Shown: positions 50,912-60,738, counted from the first letter of the stretch. The stretch: DNA of 64,000 nucleotides from Nocardia niigatensis NBRC 100131 (GCF_000308655.1 NZ_BAGC01000026.1:155496-219495), one strand, 5' to 3'. Notes: generated from the letters alone by a model not told the origin. Numbers and translations are program-made.

Positions 50912-51869
50912 TGGTCCCGTGGTGCGCCGCCACCAGCCCGGCCGCGATGGCCAGTCCCATGCCGCTGCTGCTGCCGAGTTCGGCGGCGCCGGGGGAGCGG
51001 GCGGAGCTGCCGCGGTAGGCGACCTCGAAGATGCGCGGCAGATCGGCCTCGGAGATGCCCGGCCCGGTGTCATCGACCCGGGCCCAGGCCTGCCCGTCGT
51101 CTGTACCCGCCGAAATATCGATGCGCCCGCCCGGCGGGGTGTGCGCGATGGCATTGGCCACCAGATTGGTCAGCACCCGCCCCAGCGCGCGATCGCTGCC
51201 CGTCACCAGGATCTTGTCCTCGGGTTCCGTTGCGGCCAGGGTGATCCGGGCGCGTTCGGCCGTCGGCCGGTTGGTGGCCAGCACCTCGTCGATGATCTCG
51301 CGCAGGTCCACCGGCTCCATGTGCAGCCGCAGCGCCCCGGCGTTGATCTTCGACATCTCGAACAGGTCGTCCACCATGGCCGAGAGTCGATTCGCCTCGC
51401 GCACAATCTGTTCCGCGTACCGCTGCACGTCCCCGGGATCCGACACGACACCGTCGAGCAGCGCCTCGCCCATGGCGCGAATCCCCGCCAGCGGGGTGCG
51501 CAGATCATGGCTCACCCAGGCCACCAGCTCCCGGCGTGACCGTTCCGCCGCCCGCTCCTGCTCGAGCATCTCGCGCTCCCACACCATGGCGCGGGCCTGC
51601 GCGCGGCCGAGCAGGATCGCCGCGGGCACCGTGACGGCGGTGACGACGGCCAGCACCACGGCCGTCCGCTCGAATTCGGCGCCGAACATGAGCCCGCTCA
51701 CCGCCACTACCCCGCACAGCGTGGCCAGCGTCGGAATCAGCACCAGCACAGCCATGCTCGTGGTGATCGCGCGATTGCGGGTGTAGCGCAGCAGCAGCGC
51801 GCCGACCACCACCACGGGCAGGGTGCCCGCCAGCGCGTACCCGATCAGCCCGGGTGTGTCAGTCGGCAC
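50838..51869 (-). CDS. Sensor histidine kinase
   Basis: The 343-residue protein has several N-terminal membrane helices (about 8-90) with almost no outer domain, then HisKA with His121 in [11 protein letters not shown]-box [11 protein letters not shown]1 D-D-T-G-P-G-I and G2 S-G-M-G-L-A-I. A kinase without a sensor loop usually senses within the membrane. GTG 51869 is fixed by GAGGAGG 6 bp upstream and overlaps the response-regulator stop by 11 bp. Confidence 0.92.
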   Translation of the reverse strand: MPTDTPGLIGYALAGTLPVVVVGALLLRYTRNRAITTSMAVLVLIPTLATLCGVVAVSGLMFGAEFERTAVVLAVVTAVTVPAAILLGRAQARAMVWEREMLEQERAAERSRRELVAWVSHDLRTPLAGIRAMGEALLDGVVSDPGDVQRYAEQIVREANRLSAMVDDLFEMSKINAGALRLHMEPVDLREIIDEVLATNRPTAERARITLAATEPEDKILVTGSDRALGRVLTNLVANAIAHTPPGGRIDISAGTDDGQAWARVDDTGPGISEADLPRIFEVAYRGSSARSPGAAELGSSSGMGLAIAAGLVAAHHGTITARNREDGARFEIRLPLPTTAGR

Positions 51870-52560
51870 CGGAACCCTCCTCAGTCCCGGGATCGACACG
51901 GCCCCAGGCATATCCGCGACCCCACACCGTCTCGATCCGGTGCGCGGCACCCAGTTTGGCGCGCAGCCGCTTCACGTGCACGGTGACCGTGGACAGGTCC
52001 CCGAAGTTCCAGCCCCACACCTCGGCCAGCAACTCCTGTCGGCTGAACACCCGGCGCGGATGCGTCAGCAGGAAGGCCAGCAGATCGAATTCCCGCGCGG
52101 TCAGCTCCACGGGCGTCCCGCCCGCCAGCACGCTCCGAGCCGCCCGGTTCACCTCGACCCTGTCGACGCGCAGCACCTCGTCGGCCACCGGCTGCGGATG
52201 CGTGCGCCGCAGCACCGACGCCACCCGCAGCGCCAGCTCGCGCGGGCTGAACGGCTTGGTGACGTAATCATCGGCGCCCGCCTGCAACCCGATCACCCGG
52301 TCGTCCTCCTCGCCGAGCGCGGTCAGCAGGATGATCGGCGTCTCGGGATGCGCCCCCGCCCGCACGGCCCGCGTCAGCTCGATGCCGTCCGGCGGCGGCA
52401 TCATCACATCCAGGACGGCCAGATCGATCTCGTTGCGCTCCAGTTCGGCCGCCGTCGAAGGCCCGTCGGCGGTCTCGATCACCTCGAGCCCGTCCCGCTC
52501 CAGATAGCGCCGCACCACCTCACGCACCACGGGATCGTCATCCGCCACCAGAATCCGCAT
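51859..52560 (-). CDS. OmpR/PhoB family response regulator
   Basis: The 233-residue protein has a receiver domain (1-120; phospho-acceptor Asp51 in V-L-D-V-M-M-P, Lys102 in T-K-P-F) and a winged-helix output domain (about 135-225; L-T-A-R-E-F-D-L-L). GAGGG precedes ATG 52560. It is the first gene of the pair with the kinase. The target genes are not evident; the adjacent molybdopterin/membrane genes are convergent to the pair. Confidence 0.93.
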   Translation of the reverse strand: MRILVADDDPVVREVVRRYLERDGLEVIETADGPSTAAELERNEIDLAVLDVMMPPPDGIELTRAVRAGAHPETPIILLTALGEEDDRVIGLQAGADDYVTKPFSPRELALRVASVLRRTHPQPVADEVLRVDRVEVNRAARSVLAGGTPVELTAREFDLLAFLLTHPRRVFSRQELLAEVWGWNFGDLSTVTVHVKRLRAKLGAAHRIETVWGRGYAWGRVDPGTEEGSGAD

Positions 52561-52869
52561 CGCCCTCACACTCCCGACTAGGCCACCCCGATCCACCCTA
52601 GGCTGGGCACACCCCAAACCGCCTGGTCCGGGCCGCTGCCGGAACCGAATTCATGGTTTCGCCACCCGTACCGTCGTGTTCCGGAACGCGACCCGGCCAT
52701 ATCGTCGAAGCCCCCGACGGAGTCGTCATCGTCGAGTTCGGTCCGGCCGGAACGGTTTCGGCGGTCCGCCCACCCCGCCGGCACGGTGCTGGAGCGGTTC
52801 GCCACGGGATCGCCGACGGCGAGCGCGGCGAGTGCGGCGGGCGGGGCGCGGCGGCTCTAGGCTCTGCAC
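52561..52869. other. Divergent promoter region between the response regulator and ltrA
   Basis: No credible gene is seen. A TAGGCT -10 box (52858-52863) lies exactly 6 bp before the ltrA GTG start at 52870, suggesting a leaderless message. On the other strand, TAGGGT near 52600 could serve the response regulator. Confidence 0.55.
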
Positions 52870-54078
52870 GTGACCAGCGATATTCCCGGTTCGGCGGCCG
52901 AGGTCGAGGCGGAAGGCGGACAGGTCCGGGCCTCTACCCTGGAACTGTTCTTCGACCTCGTCTTCGTCTTCACCATCACCCAGCTCACTCACGCCTTCAC
53001 TCATCACCCCGGCTGGTCCGAGCTGGCGCACGTGGCGCTCATGTTCGCCATCATCTGGTGGATGTACAGCGGGTACGTCTTCCTCACCAACGAGGTCGCC
53101 CCGAACAGCTCGTCGCGACGCACGTTCCTGCTCATCGGCATGTTCGGCTTCTTCGTCATCGCCATCGCGATCCCGAGCGCGTTCCAGGGCTCCGGGTTGG
53201 CCTTCGGGATCGGGTACTTCGTGATCAACACGGTGCACACCGTCATGTTCGCGACCTCGGGCGGCAAAGGGGCGAGCTCCGCGATCCTGCGACTGGCACC
53301 GCTGAACGCCCTCTCCGCGGTGCTGGTGCTGGCGGGCGGCATCGGCGACGGCTGGATGCGCGCCGCGCTGTGGACGATCGCGGTCGCGGTGCAGGTGGTG
53401 TCGCCGTATCTGGCGCGCACCGAGGGTTTCGTCATCCGCCCCAGCCACTTCTGTGAACGCCACGGCCTGGTCGTCATCATCGCGCTCGGTGAATCCGTGG
53501 TGGCCATCGGCGCCAACCTGACCGGGATGGATCTCACCGTCGGCCTGGTCGCGACCGCCGGCCTCGGCCTCACCCTCGGATATGTGCTGTGGTGGGCCTA
53601 TTTCGGTTTCGACGACGAGCGCGGCGAACATCAGCTGCGGGCCATGCCGGGCCCGGCGCGGATCCGCCCCGCTGTCCTCGCCTACGGCTATTCGCTGTTC
53701 GTGCTGGTGCTCGGCATCATCCTGACCGCGGCCGGCATCTCCATGACCATCGCGCACGGCAACGAACCAGCGAGTGTGGCTGCGGCACTGGCGCTTTCGG
53801 GCGGCGTGGCCCTGTTCTTCCTGGGGCAGTGCCTGTTCCGGCTGGTGTTCGGCATCCCGCGCGCGGGTCTGCGGCTGGCCGCCGCGGTCGCCGTCCTTGC
53901 CACTGCCCCGATCGGCATCGTCTGGGTGGCCTGGGGACAGCTGGTGCTGCTGACGCTGGTCGCCTACGGCTTCGTGATCGCCGACGACCTGCTCGGACTC
54001 CGATCCGGCGAGCGTAGCGCCTACCTGCAGACCGTCTCGCCGGTCGGGCACCGGATCATTGGCGACGGCAAACGCTAG
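52870..54078 (+). CDS. Low temperature requirement protein A (LtrA) family membrane protein
   Basis: The 402-residue protein has about 11-12 membrane helices and the LtrA hallmarks: L-E-L-F-F-D-L-V-F-V-F-x-I-T-Q-L near residue 25, H-F-x-E-R-H-G-L-V-V-I-I-A-L-G-E-S near 195. The name comes from a Listeria growth phenotype; the biochemical role is unknown. GTG 52870 is the likely start, with a leaderless promoter. It is a stand-alone gene converging on the DsbA-like gene. Confidence 0.88.
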   Translation: MTSDIPGSAAEVEAEGGQVRASTLELFFDLVFVFTITQLTHAFTHHPGWSELAHVALMFAIIWWMYSGYVFLTNEVAPNSSSRRTFLLIGMFGFFVIAIAIPSAFQGSGLAFGIGYFVINTVHTVMFATSGGKGASSAILRLAPLNALSAVLVLAGGIGDGWMRAALWTIAVAVQVVSPYLARTEGFVIRPSHFCERHGLVVIIALGESVVAIGANLTGMDLTVGLVATAGLGLTLGYVLWWAYFGFDDERGEHQLRAMPGPARIRPAVLAYGYSLFVLVLGIILTAAGISMTIAHGNEPASVAAALALSGGVALFFLGQCLFRLVFGIPRAGLRLAAAVAVLATAPIGIVWVAWGQLVLLTLVAYGFVIADDLLGLRSGERSAYLQTVSPVGHRIIGDGKR

Positions 54079-54084
54079 CGACGC

Positions 54085-54804
54085 TCAATCCCGTTGCGGC
54101 AGTTCGCAACCGTCGGGTCCGCAGGCGTCACCGTCGGCGACGATCTCGAGCGCCGGCGCGTGATCGCTCCAGGCCCGTTCCAGCGCCCGCGCGAACACCT
54201 CCGACGGCTGCGCGCCCGACACCCCGTACTTGCGGTCGAGCACGAAGAACGGCACGCCGCGCGCGCCCAGCCGCGCGGCCTCGGCCTCGTCGGCGCGCAC
54301 CGCGTCGGCGTAGGCGTCGGGATCGGTGAGCACATCGCGCACGGCCGCCTCCTCGAATCCGGCCGACACCGCGACCTCGACCAGCCGTTCGGCGTCGCCG
54401 AACAGCGGCTTGTCCTCCGCGAAGTTGGCCGCGTACAAGGCATCCAGCAGCCGCTCCTGTTTGCCCTGCTCGAGCGCGAAGTGCAGCAGCCGGTGCATGT
54501 CGAAGCTGTTGCCGAAGTCGCGGCCCGAGGTCAGATAGGGCAGCCCGATCGCCTCGGCCTGCGCCCCGATCCCGCGCTCGTTGGCGGCGGCCTGGGCCTC
54601 GCTGATGCCGTACTTCTCCGCGATGTGCGGCACCACCGCGTCGCTGTGCTCGCGGGGCAGCGTCGGGTCCAGTTCGAAGGACCGATGCACCACCGTGACG
54701 GCATCGCGGTGCGGGAACGCCGCCAGCGCCTCCTCGAATCGACGCTTGCCCAGATAGCAGAACGGGCAGTTGATATCGGTCCAGATCTCGACCTGTACGG
54801 CCAT
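54085..54804 (-). CDS. DsbA family (FrnE-like) oxidoreductase
   Basis: The 239-residue thioredoxin-fold protein has C-P-F-C (Cys13, Cys16) at the start of the fold and the cis-proline segment G-V-P-F-F-V, and an inserted helical domain, as in FrnE and 2-hydroxychromene isomerase-like proteins. There is no signal peptide, so it acts in the cytoplasm on disulfides or as a polyketide-linked isomerase. A C-terminal C-G-P-D-G-C pair is noteworthy and is also seen in FrnE. ATG 54804 has GAGG upstream. Confidence 0.87.
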   Translation of the reverse strand: MAVQVEIWTDINCPFCYLGKRRFEEALAAFPHRDAVTVVHRSFELDPTLPREHSDAVVPHIAEKYGISEAQAAANERGIGAQAEAIGLPYLTSGRDFGNSFDMHRLLHFALEQGKQERLLDALYAANFAEDKPLFGDAERLVEVAVSAGFEEAAVRDVLTDPDAYADAVRADEAEAARLGARGVPFFVLDRKYGVSGAQPSEVFARALERAWSDHAPALEIVADGDACGPDGCELPQRD

Positions 54805-54913
54805 CACACCTCACACTCCGACGCTGTTTCCGCAGGCCGGAGGTCCGGCCACCCAGTGCCAACCGGCGGCCGGGCCCGAATGTTCCACTGTGATCCAGTT
54901 CACAACGGCGGGT

Positions 54914-54940
54914 TGTCACGTTCCGGAGGGCTGTCCTGTC
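54914..54940 (+). promoter_or_regulatory. Candidate ECF41-type promoter upstream of the FAD oxidoreductase
   Basis: TGTCACG (54914-54920), a 16-bp spacer and TGTC (54937-54940) resemble the ECF41 promoter (TGTCACA, spacer, CGTC). The element lies 42 bp before the start of a gene followed directly by an ECF41 sigma gene, the usual genomic arrangement. Confidence 0.5.
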
Positions 54941-54981
54941 TCATGCCCGACCCAGCAGGAACGAGCCCCACGGAGCCGACC

Positions 54982-56169
54982 ATGAACGCCACCACCAACA
55001 CTCACAAGATCGTCGTCCTCGGCGCCGGCTACACCGGCATGCTGGCCGCCATCCGCCTGGCCCGCCGCACCCGCAGGCTGGACGCGCACATCACGCTGGT
55101 GAACCCGTCGGACCGCTTCACCGAGCGGTTGCGCATGCACCAGATCGCCGCCGGACAGGAACTCGCCGACCACCGCATCCCAGAGCTGCTGGCCGGATCG
55201 GGCGTCGACTTCCACCGAGCGGCCGCCGTCGCCCTCGACGCCGAGGCCCGCGTCGTCACCCTCGACGACGCCACCGAGCTGCGCTACGACACCCTGATCT
55301 ACGCCCTCGGCAGCACCACCGACACCTCGATCGTCCCCGGCGCCGACCTGCACGCCTGGACCCTCAACGACCCGCGCCAGGCCCGCCGCTTTTCGCACCG
55401 GCTCACCGAGATCGCCGCTGCCGCAGGCACTGTCACGGTGGTCGGCGGCGGTCTGACCGGCATCGAGGCCGCCACCGAGATCGCCGAGGCCCACCCGGGA
55501 CTGAGCGTCACCCTGGTCTGCGACCGGGAGCCGGGCCACATGATGGGCGACAAGGCCCGCGCCCACCTGAACCGCGCCCTCGACCGGCTCGGCATCGTCC
55601 GCGAGATCGGTGTGCAGGTCGCCAAGGTGCTGCCCGACGCCGTGCGCCTGACCACCGGCGAGCTGATCGCCTCGGACCTGACCCTGTGGACCGCGGGCGT
55701 CAAGGTGTCGCCGCTGGCCGCCCGGGCCGGCATCGCCGTCGACGAGCGCGGCCTGATCGTCACCGACACCACCCTGCGCTCGGTCTCGCACCCGGAGATC
55801 CTGCCCATCGGCGACGCGGCCGCGGTCCGCATGCCCTTCGGCGTCCTGCACGGCACCTGCCAGAGCGGCATGCCCACCGCCGCCTACGCCGCCGACAGCC
55901 TGGCCCGGCGGCTGCGCGGAAAGACCGTGAAGCCCTTCCGCTTCGGCTACCTCCACCAGCCGGTCAGCCTGGGCCGCAAGGACGCGGTCATCCAGTTCAC
56001 CAAGGCCGACGACACCCCGCGTCGCTGGTACCTGAAGGGCCGCGCCGCCGTCGCCTACAAGGAGACCGTCAGCAGCAGCCCGGTGCCGACGTACAAGATG
56101 AGCAAGCACATGACCATGCAGGTGCAGTTCACCAACGGCGGCCGCGCCACCCGCGCGATCGCATGCTGA
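54982..56169 (+). CDS. NAD(P)/FAD-dependent oxidoreductase (NDH-2-like)
   Basis: The 395-residue flavoprotein has two Rossmann folds: V-V-L-G-A-G-Y-T-G-M at the N-terminus for FAD and V-T-V-V-G-G-G-L-T-G-I-E around residue 155 for NAD(P), and L-P-I-G-D-A-A-A near 270. It resembles type II NADH dehydrogenases without a clear membrane helix at the end. ECF41 sigma factors are typically found beside such oxidoreductase genes, which they control; an ECF41 gene follows 111 bp later. GGAG precedes ATG 54982. Confidence 0.87.
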   Translation: MNATTNTHKIVVLGAGYTGMLAAIRLARRTRRLDAHITLVNPSDRFTERLRMHQIAAGQELADHRIPELLAGSGVDFHRAAAVALDAEARVVTLDDATELRYDTLIYALGSTTDTSIVPGADLHAWTLNDPRQARRFSHRLTEIAAAAGTVTVVGGGLTGIEAATEIAEAHPGLSVTLVCDREPGHMMGDKARAHLNRALDRLGIVREIGVQVAKVLPDAVRLTTGELIASDLTLWTAGVKVSPLAARAGIAVDERGLIVTDTTLRSVSHPEILPIGDAAAVRMPFGVLHGTCQSGMPTAAYAADSLARRLRGKTVKPFRFGYLHQPVSLGRKDAVIQFTKADDTPRRWYLKGRAAVAYKETVSSSPVPTYKMSKHMTMQVQFTNGGRATRAIAC

Positions 56170-56217
56170 GCTCATCCGAACGACCCGAATCGCCGTCCGG
56201 TTCGCGTCCGCCCAGGT

Positions 56218-56246
56218 AGCCGGGATATCTTCGGGATATCCCGGCT
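56218..56246 (+). terminator. Perfect 12-bp hairpin between oxidoreductase and sigma gene
   Basis: AGCCGGGATATC (56218-56229) and GATATCCCGGCT (56235-56246) flank a TTCGG loop, a very stable fold. It lies 48 bp after the oxidoreductase stop and 35 bp before the sigma start, so it may end the first transcript or shield its 3' end. There is no T-run. Confidence 0.68.
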
Positions 56247-56280
56247 CTCTGATGGATTCGTTTCGCAAGACCCGGTAGGT

Positions 56281-57213
56281 ATGAGTCCCATGCAGGACCA
56301 CACGCCCGACCAGCCCACACCCGCTGCCCGGCAGGACGATTCGATCGATCCCTTCGTCGCCCACCGCCGACTGCTGTTCGGCACCGCGTATCAGATGCTC
56401 GGCACGGTCACCGATGCCGAGGACGTCCTGCAGGACGCCTGGATCAAATGGCACGAGGTGGACCGGGACACGGTTACCCACCCCAAGTCGTATCTGGTCC
56501 GCACCGTCACCAATCTGGCGCTCAACCGCCTCACCTCGGCGCGCGCCACCCGCGAGACCTATGTCGGGCCATGGCTGCCCGAACCCCTGCTCACCACCAG
56601 CGCCGACGCCGCAGAGGAGACCGAGATGGCCGACACGGTGTCGACCGCCATGCTGGTCGTCCTCGAAACCCTGAGCCCGGTCGAGCGCGCGGTCTTCGTG
56701 CTGCGCGAGGTTTTCGGTTACTCGCACGCCGAGATCGCCGGATTCCTGGATCGCCCCGAGGCCACCGTCCGTCAGATCTCCCACCGTGCCCGCTCGCACG
56801 TGCACTCGCGCCGCCCGCGCTTCGACACCGACGTCGCCATCCGCTCGGAGGTCACCGAGAAGTTCCTGGCCGCGGCCCAGGGGGGAGATGTCAACGCGCT
56901 CATGGAACTTCTCGCGCCCGACGTGACGCTGTGGAACGACGGCGGCGGCAAGGTCACCGCGGCCCGCCGCCCGCTGTACGGCCCGGATCATGTGGCCCGC
57001 TGGATGCTCGGCGCCATGGCCAAGCCGATCAGCGCGGGCATCCGCCTCGAATCCGCCTACATCAACGGCGAACTCGGTCTGCTGGCGATGATCGGCGACT
57101 ACAGTGTCGGCGCCCTGACCTACGACATTCGCGATGGTCGAATCGAAAACATTCGCTTCCAGGTGAATCCAGACAAACTGGCCGGTATTCAGAAGCAGGG
57201 TGGTAGCGAATAG
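56281..57213 (+). CDS. ECF41-family RNA polymerase sigma factor
   Basis: The 310-residue protein has region 2 (about 18-85; A-Y-Q-M-L-G-T-V-T-D-A-E-D-V-L-Q-D-A-W), the linker W-L-P-E-P, region 4 (about 120-175), and a SnoaL-like extension with D-G-G-G-K and N-P-D-K-L. In ECF41 this extension both inhibits and is needed for activity. It is a paralogue of the truncated gene at the window start and resembles M. tuberculosis SigJ. The likely target is the FAD oxidoreductase just upstream. ATG 56290 is another possible start. Confidence 0.92.
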   Translation: MSPMQDHTPDQPTPAARQDDSIDPFVAHRRLLFGTAYQMLGTVTDAEDVLQDAWIKWHEVDRDTVTHPKSYLVRTVTNLALNRLTSARATRETYVGPWLPEPLLTTSADAAEETEMADTVSTAMLVVLETLSPVERAVFVLREVFGYSHAEIAGFLDRPEATVRQISHRARSHVHSRRPRFDTDVAIRSEVTEKFLAAAQGGDVNALMELLAPDVTLWNDGGGKVTAARRPLYGPDHVARWMLGAMAKPISAGIRLESAYINGELGLLAMIGDYSVGALTYDIRDGRIENIRFQVNPDKLAGIQKQGGSE

Positions 57214-57336
57214 GCCGCTGAATCGGTCGATAGACCGAGAACCAGGTGTCTCGCCGGTAGCCGCCCAGTAGTATTCGGCGCTCGTCGGGAGCATCCGCTC
57301 CCGCCTCGATACCGTATTTCTGCAAGGGATTTCGTA

Positions 57337-57630
57337 GTGATCCGCCAGACAACGCGCAACCTCGCGCGCCATATCCTGCCCTGGGCCGCGGCGGCCTTCA
57401 TCGGTGCGAGCAGTGTGCTCGCCGGTCCGGCGGTAGCCGCACCGGTACTCCACACCGCCTGCGCGGCAAGCGAGTACGAGAACGTGGACGGCGCGTGCGT
57501 GCCGCGTCCGGAGCAGTCTCCCACCGTTCCCGACGGTGCCACCGCCCGTTGCCGGGACGGCGCCTACAGCTTCAGCCGGCACCGCAGCGGCACCTGCTCG
57601 GGCCACGGCGGCGTCTCCGAGTGGCTCTAG
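57337..57630 (+). CDS. DUF3761 secreted protein
   Basis: The 97-residue protein has a signal peptide (basic start, hydrophobic core about 14-30, cleavage near A-V-A-A at 32-35). The mature part of about 60 residues ends in the DUF3761 pattern D-G-A-x-A-R-C-R-D-G-A-Y-S-F-S followed by H-R-S-G-T-C-S-G-H-G-G-V. Four cysteines (42, 54, 72, 87) probably make two disulfides. The C-terminal motif also occurs in phage and plasmid nucleases, but function is unknown. GTG 57337 is used as start. Confidence 0.85.
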   Translation: MIRQTTRNLARHILPWAAAAFIGASSVLAGPAVAAPVLHTACAASEYENVDGACVPRPEQSPTVPDGATARCRDGAYSFSRHRSGTCSGHGGVSEWL

Positions 57631-57766
57631 CCCTCGATCGCCCGCCACGGCTGCTCGATCACCGGTCGCGGGTACGAGACCGCCCGGCTGGGTGCTGGGC
57701 CGTCCTGACTTCGCACGGCCGTCCCGGCACTCCGGGCGGGACGGCCGTGCGGAACAATGGGTCGGC

Positions 57767-58390
57767 GTGAGTGCCGAAGAGCTAGCCGTCGAACCCCTGC
57801 GCGCCGCGCGGCGACTGCTCGGCGGCACACTCCGGTCAGGGGAGGTCGGCCTGCGCATCGTCGAGGTCGAGGCGTACGGCGGCGACCCCGCCGGACCGTG
57901 GCCCGACCCGGCCGCCCACTCCGGCCGCGGCCGCACTCCGCGCAACGCGATCATGTTCGGCCCGCCCGGCGTGCTGTACGTCTACTTCAGCTACGGCATG
58001 CACACCTGCGTGAACGTCACCAGCGGACCGGACGGCGTCGCGAGCGCGGTCCTGATCCGGGCGGGGGAGATCATCGCGGGCCACGAGCTCGCTCGCTCGC
58101 GCCGCCCGTCCGCCAAGTACGACGCCGACCTGGCCCGCGGCCCGGGCAATGTCGGCAGCGCCCTCGGAATTCACCTGGACGACTACGGAACTCGCCTCTT
58201 CGACCCGGACGCGCCGATCCGCCTGGAACTCGGCCCCGAGATTACCGACATCGCCGCGGTTTCCGTCGGTCCCAGGGTCGGGGTCAGCCTCGCCGCCGAC
58301 CGGCCATGGCGATTGTGGCTGCCGGATTCTGCGGCGGTATCGGCCTACCGCCGCAGCCCGCGCGCGCCCAAATTGGATCGTTCCGCCTAG
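57767..58390 (+). CDS. mpg: 3-methyladenine DNA glycosylase (AAG/MPG type)
   Basis: Mpg removes alkylated and deaminated purines from DNA, starting base-excision repair. The 207-residue protein has I-V-E-V-E-A-Y, with the catalytic Glu, R-N-A-I-M-F-G-P-P-G-V-L-Y-V-Y-F-S-Y-G-M-H, and A-R-G-P-G-N. GTG 57767 starts a normal-length enzyme; the open frame upstream lies in the DUF3761 gene. The position before tyrS matches M. tuberculosis Rv1688-Rv1689. Confidence 0.93.
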   Translation: MSAEELAVEPLRAARRLLGGTLRSGEVGLRIVEVEAYGGDPAGPWPDPAAHSGRGRTPRNAIMFGPPGVLYVYFSYGMHTCVNVTSGPDGVASAVLIRAGEIIAGHELARSRRPSAKYDADLARGPGNVGSALGIHLDDYGTRLFDPDAPIRLELGPEITDIAAVSVGPRVGVSLAADRPWRLWLPDSAAVSAYRRSPRAPKLDRSA

Positions 58391-58502
58391 ACCGGACTGT
58401 GCCCGTGCACCGGGCGAGGCCGGTCCGCCGGAGTCCGTATCGGCGGGCGGACCGGAGGACTACGGTGGACGGATCGACAGCTCACCCTAGGTGGAATAGC
58501 CC

Positions 58503-59078
58503 ATGTTCGAACGGTTCACCGACACTGCCCGCCGCGCCATCGTGCTCGCCCAGGAGGAAGCCCGGCTGCTCGGGCACGACTGGATAGGGACCGAACACCT
58601 GCTGCTCGGCATCATGAGCGGCGGCGACCCGATCGCCGGGCGAACCCTGGGGGATGTGGGCCTGGACCTCTCCGGCCTCCGCGAGCGGGTCGATCAGGCG
58701 GTCGGGGTCCAGGAGAACCACGCCCCCGCCGGGCACATTCCGTTCACGCCCCGCTCCAAGAAGGTCCTGGAGATGTCGCTGCGCGAGGCAATGCGCCTGC
58801 AGCACAACTACATCGGTCCCGAACACCTGCTGCTCGCGTTGGCCGCCGAAGGCTCCGGTGTGGCCTCCCAGGTCCTCATCAGCGAAGGCGCCGACCCCGA
58901 CGACCTCCGTGGCCGCATCGAGGCCCGCCTGGCCGCGAGCTCCGGCCCGTCCGCCGCGCCGTCCGTGGAAGCCGAACTCCGCCGGCGCATCGTCGAACTC
59001 GAACACCGGGTGGCCGAACTCGAACGCCGCCTGGACGGGCCCGGCACCGGGCCCGCCCACGGCGACGTCATCGGGTAG
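58503..59078 (+). CDS. Stand-alone ClpC N-terminal domain protein (ClpC2/ClpC3-like)
   Basis: Residues 1-145 reproduce the double Clp-N repeat of ClpC1 almost motif for motif (M-F-E-R-F-T-D-x-A-R-R, L-A-Q-E-E-A-R, G-T-E-H-L-L-L-G, then I-P-F-T-P-R-S-K-K-V-L-E and G-P-E-H-L-L-L). The AAA+ modules are absent; residues 150-180 form a short coiled coil. In mycobacteria such proteins (ClpC2, ClpC3) are reported to bind cyclomarin-type antibiotics that attack ClpC1. It could therefore be a decoy or an adaptor for ClpC1P1P2. Confidence 0.88.
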   Translation: MFERFTDTARRAIVLAQEEARLLGHDWIGTEHLLLGIMSGGDPIAGRTLGDVGLDLSGLRERVDQAVGVQENHAPAGHIPFTPRSKKVLEMSLREAMRLQHNYIGPEHLLLALAAEGSGVASQVLISEGADPDDLRGRIEARLAASSGPSAAPSVEAELRRRIVELEHRVAELERRLDGPGTGPAHGDVIG

Positions 59079-59088
59079 CAGCGGCGCG

Positions 59089-60738
59089 TCACAAGCTCGC
59101 CGGTACGACCCGGGCCGCTCGACCCTGTGCCGTCAGCAGGGCGGAAACCATTGCCCGGGTGGGGTTTTCACCCGTTCCGAAGGCCCATGTCGCACCGTCG
59201 TCCGCACGGTATTCCAGATAGGCGACGGCCGGATCGGCTCCGGCGTGGTCGACACTCTGGTGCGTCACCGACAACACCTCGACCGAGAACCCTTGCCGTC
59301 CCAGCAGGTCGATCGCCTCCTCGACCGTCGCGTCGGCGGGAATGCCCGCATCGGCCGAGTTCCCCGCGTAGGTGGCGGTGAACAGCTTCCACAGCGTCCG
59401 CGCCGACACCTCGGTCCCGGTCCGATCGGTGTGGTGCTGGACGTGGCGGGCGAAGTCGATCTGCAGCCGGCGCGGCAACTCCAGGCCGTACTCGGTTTCC
59501 AGCAGATACGCGATCCCACCTTTGCCGGACTGTGAATTGACCCGGATCACGGCATCATAGGAGCGGCCGACATCGGCGGGATCGATCGGCAGATACGGTA
59601 CCTCCCAAGTGATTTCACGCTCCGGCCGGCCCAGCCGCGCCGCCCGCTCCCGATGCGCGGCGAACCCCTTCTTGATCGCGTCCTGATGCGTCCCCGAATA
59701 CGCCGTGTACACCAGATCACCGGCGTAGGGGTGGCGTTCGTGCACCGGCAGCCGCGTGCAGTACTCCACGGTCCGCCGCACCTGGTCGATATCGGAGAAG
59801 TCGACCATCGGATCCACGCCCTGCGCATGCAGATTCAAGGCCAGCGTCGCCAGGTCCACATTGCCGGTGCGCTCGCCATTGCCGAACACGCATCCCTCGA
59901 CCCGCTGGGCCCCGGCCAGCACCGCCAACTCCGCGCACGCGATTCCGGTCCCACGGTCATTGTGCGGGTGCACCGACAGGATCACGCTCTCGCGGCGCGC
60001 CAGATTCCGGTGCATGTACTCGATCTGATCGGCGTACACGTTCGGCGTCGCCACCTCGACGGTCGCGGGCAGGTTCAGGGTCACCGGACGCTCGGGGGAG
60101 GCGTCCCACAGTGTCGTCATGCGGTCGCAGACATCCAGCACGAAGTCCGGCTCGGTCAGCATGAAGACCTCGGGGGAGAACTGGAACCGCACATTCGGCA
60201 TGTCCCCGGCCAGTTCCAGCACATCCCGCCCGCCGGCGGCGATCAGCTCGGCCAGCTCGTCACGGGTCTTGCCCAGCACCACATTCCGCCAGGCCGGCGC
60301 GGTCGCCGTGTACATGTGGATCACCACGTCGTTGGGAATGCCGCGCACCGAGTCCACGGTCCGCTCGATCAGATCCCGGCGGGCGGGGGTGAAGACGACG
60401 ATGGTGACATCCTCGGGGGCCAGCCGCTCGGCCCCGATCAACCGCACGAAATCGAAGTCGGTCTGCGAGGCGCTCGGATAGCCGACCTCGATCTCCTTGT
60501 AACCCATGGCCACCAGCAGTTCGAAGAACCGTCGCTTGCGGTCGGGATCCATCGGCTCGGCCAGGGCCTGGTTGCCGTCACGCAGATCCACCGGCACCCA
60601 CAGCGGTGCGGTCGTGATCCGGTGGGCGGGCCAGGAACGTTCGGTCAACGGCACCGAAACCCGCTGGTACACATCGCGATACCGATGCGAGGGCATGACG
60701 GACGGCTGCTGACGATTCCAAACGGGGGAAGTGCTCAC
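59089..60738 (-). CDS. leuA: 2-isopropylmalate synthase (type II)
   Basis: LeuA condenses 2-oxoisovalerate and acetyl-CoA, the first step of leucine synthesis. The 549-residue protein has the TIM-barrel motif D-L-R-D-G-N-Q-A, the metal-binding H-P-H-N-D-R-G-T-G, subdomains, and a C-terminal regulatory domain (about 430-549) for leucine feedback. GTG 60738 is used; residue 15 is a possible second start. A leucine-rich leader peptide and competing hairpins lie upstream, so control by attenuation is likely. The 3' end converges on the ClpC-like gene. Confidence 0.95.
   Translation of the reverse strand: MSTSPVWNRQQPSVMPSHRYRDVYQRVSVPLTERSWPAHRITTAPLWVPVDLRDGNQALAEPMDPDRKRRFFELLVAMGYKEIEVGYPSASQTDFDFVRLIGAERLAPEDVTIVVFTPARRDLIERTVDSVRGIPNDVVIHMYTATAPAWRNVVLGKTRDELAELIAAGGRDVLELAGDMPNVRFQFSPEVFMLTEPDFVLDVCDRMTTLWDASPERPVTLNLPATVEVATPNVYADQIEYMHRNLARRESVILSVHPHNDRGTGIACAELAVLAGAQRVEGCVFGNGERTGNVDLATLALNLHAQGVDPMVDFSDIDQVRRTVEYCTRLPVHERHPYAGDLVYTAYSGTHQDAIKKGFAAHRERAARLGRPEREITWEVPYLPIDPADVGRSYDAVIRVNSQSGKGGIAYLLETEYGLELPRRLQIDFARHVQHHTDRTGTEVSARTLWKLFTATYAGNSADAGIPADATVEEAIDLLGRQGFSVEVLSVTHQSVDHAGADPAVAYLEYRADDGATWAFGTGENPTRAMVSALLTAQGRAARVVPASL

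Noticed and set aside
52578..52805. Short frames on both strands between the response regulator and ltrA
   Set aside because: They have no ribosome sites or conserved features. The region is explained by divergent promoters.
54916..57954. Long minus-strand open frame of about 1000 codons
   Set aside because: It covers the FAD oxidoreductase, the sigma factor and the DUF3761 gene in antisense. These three have clear families and starts, and the antisense frame has none.
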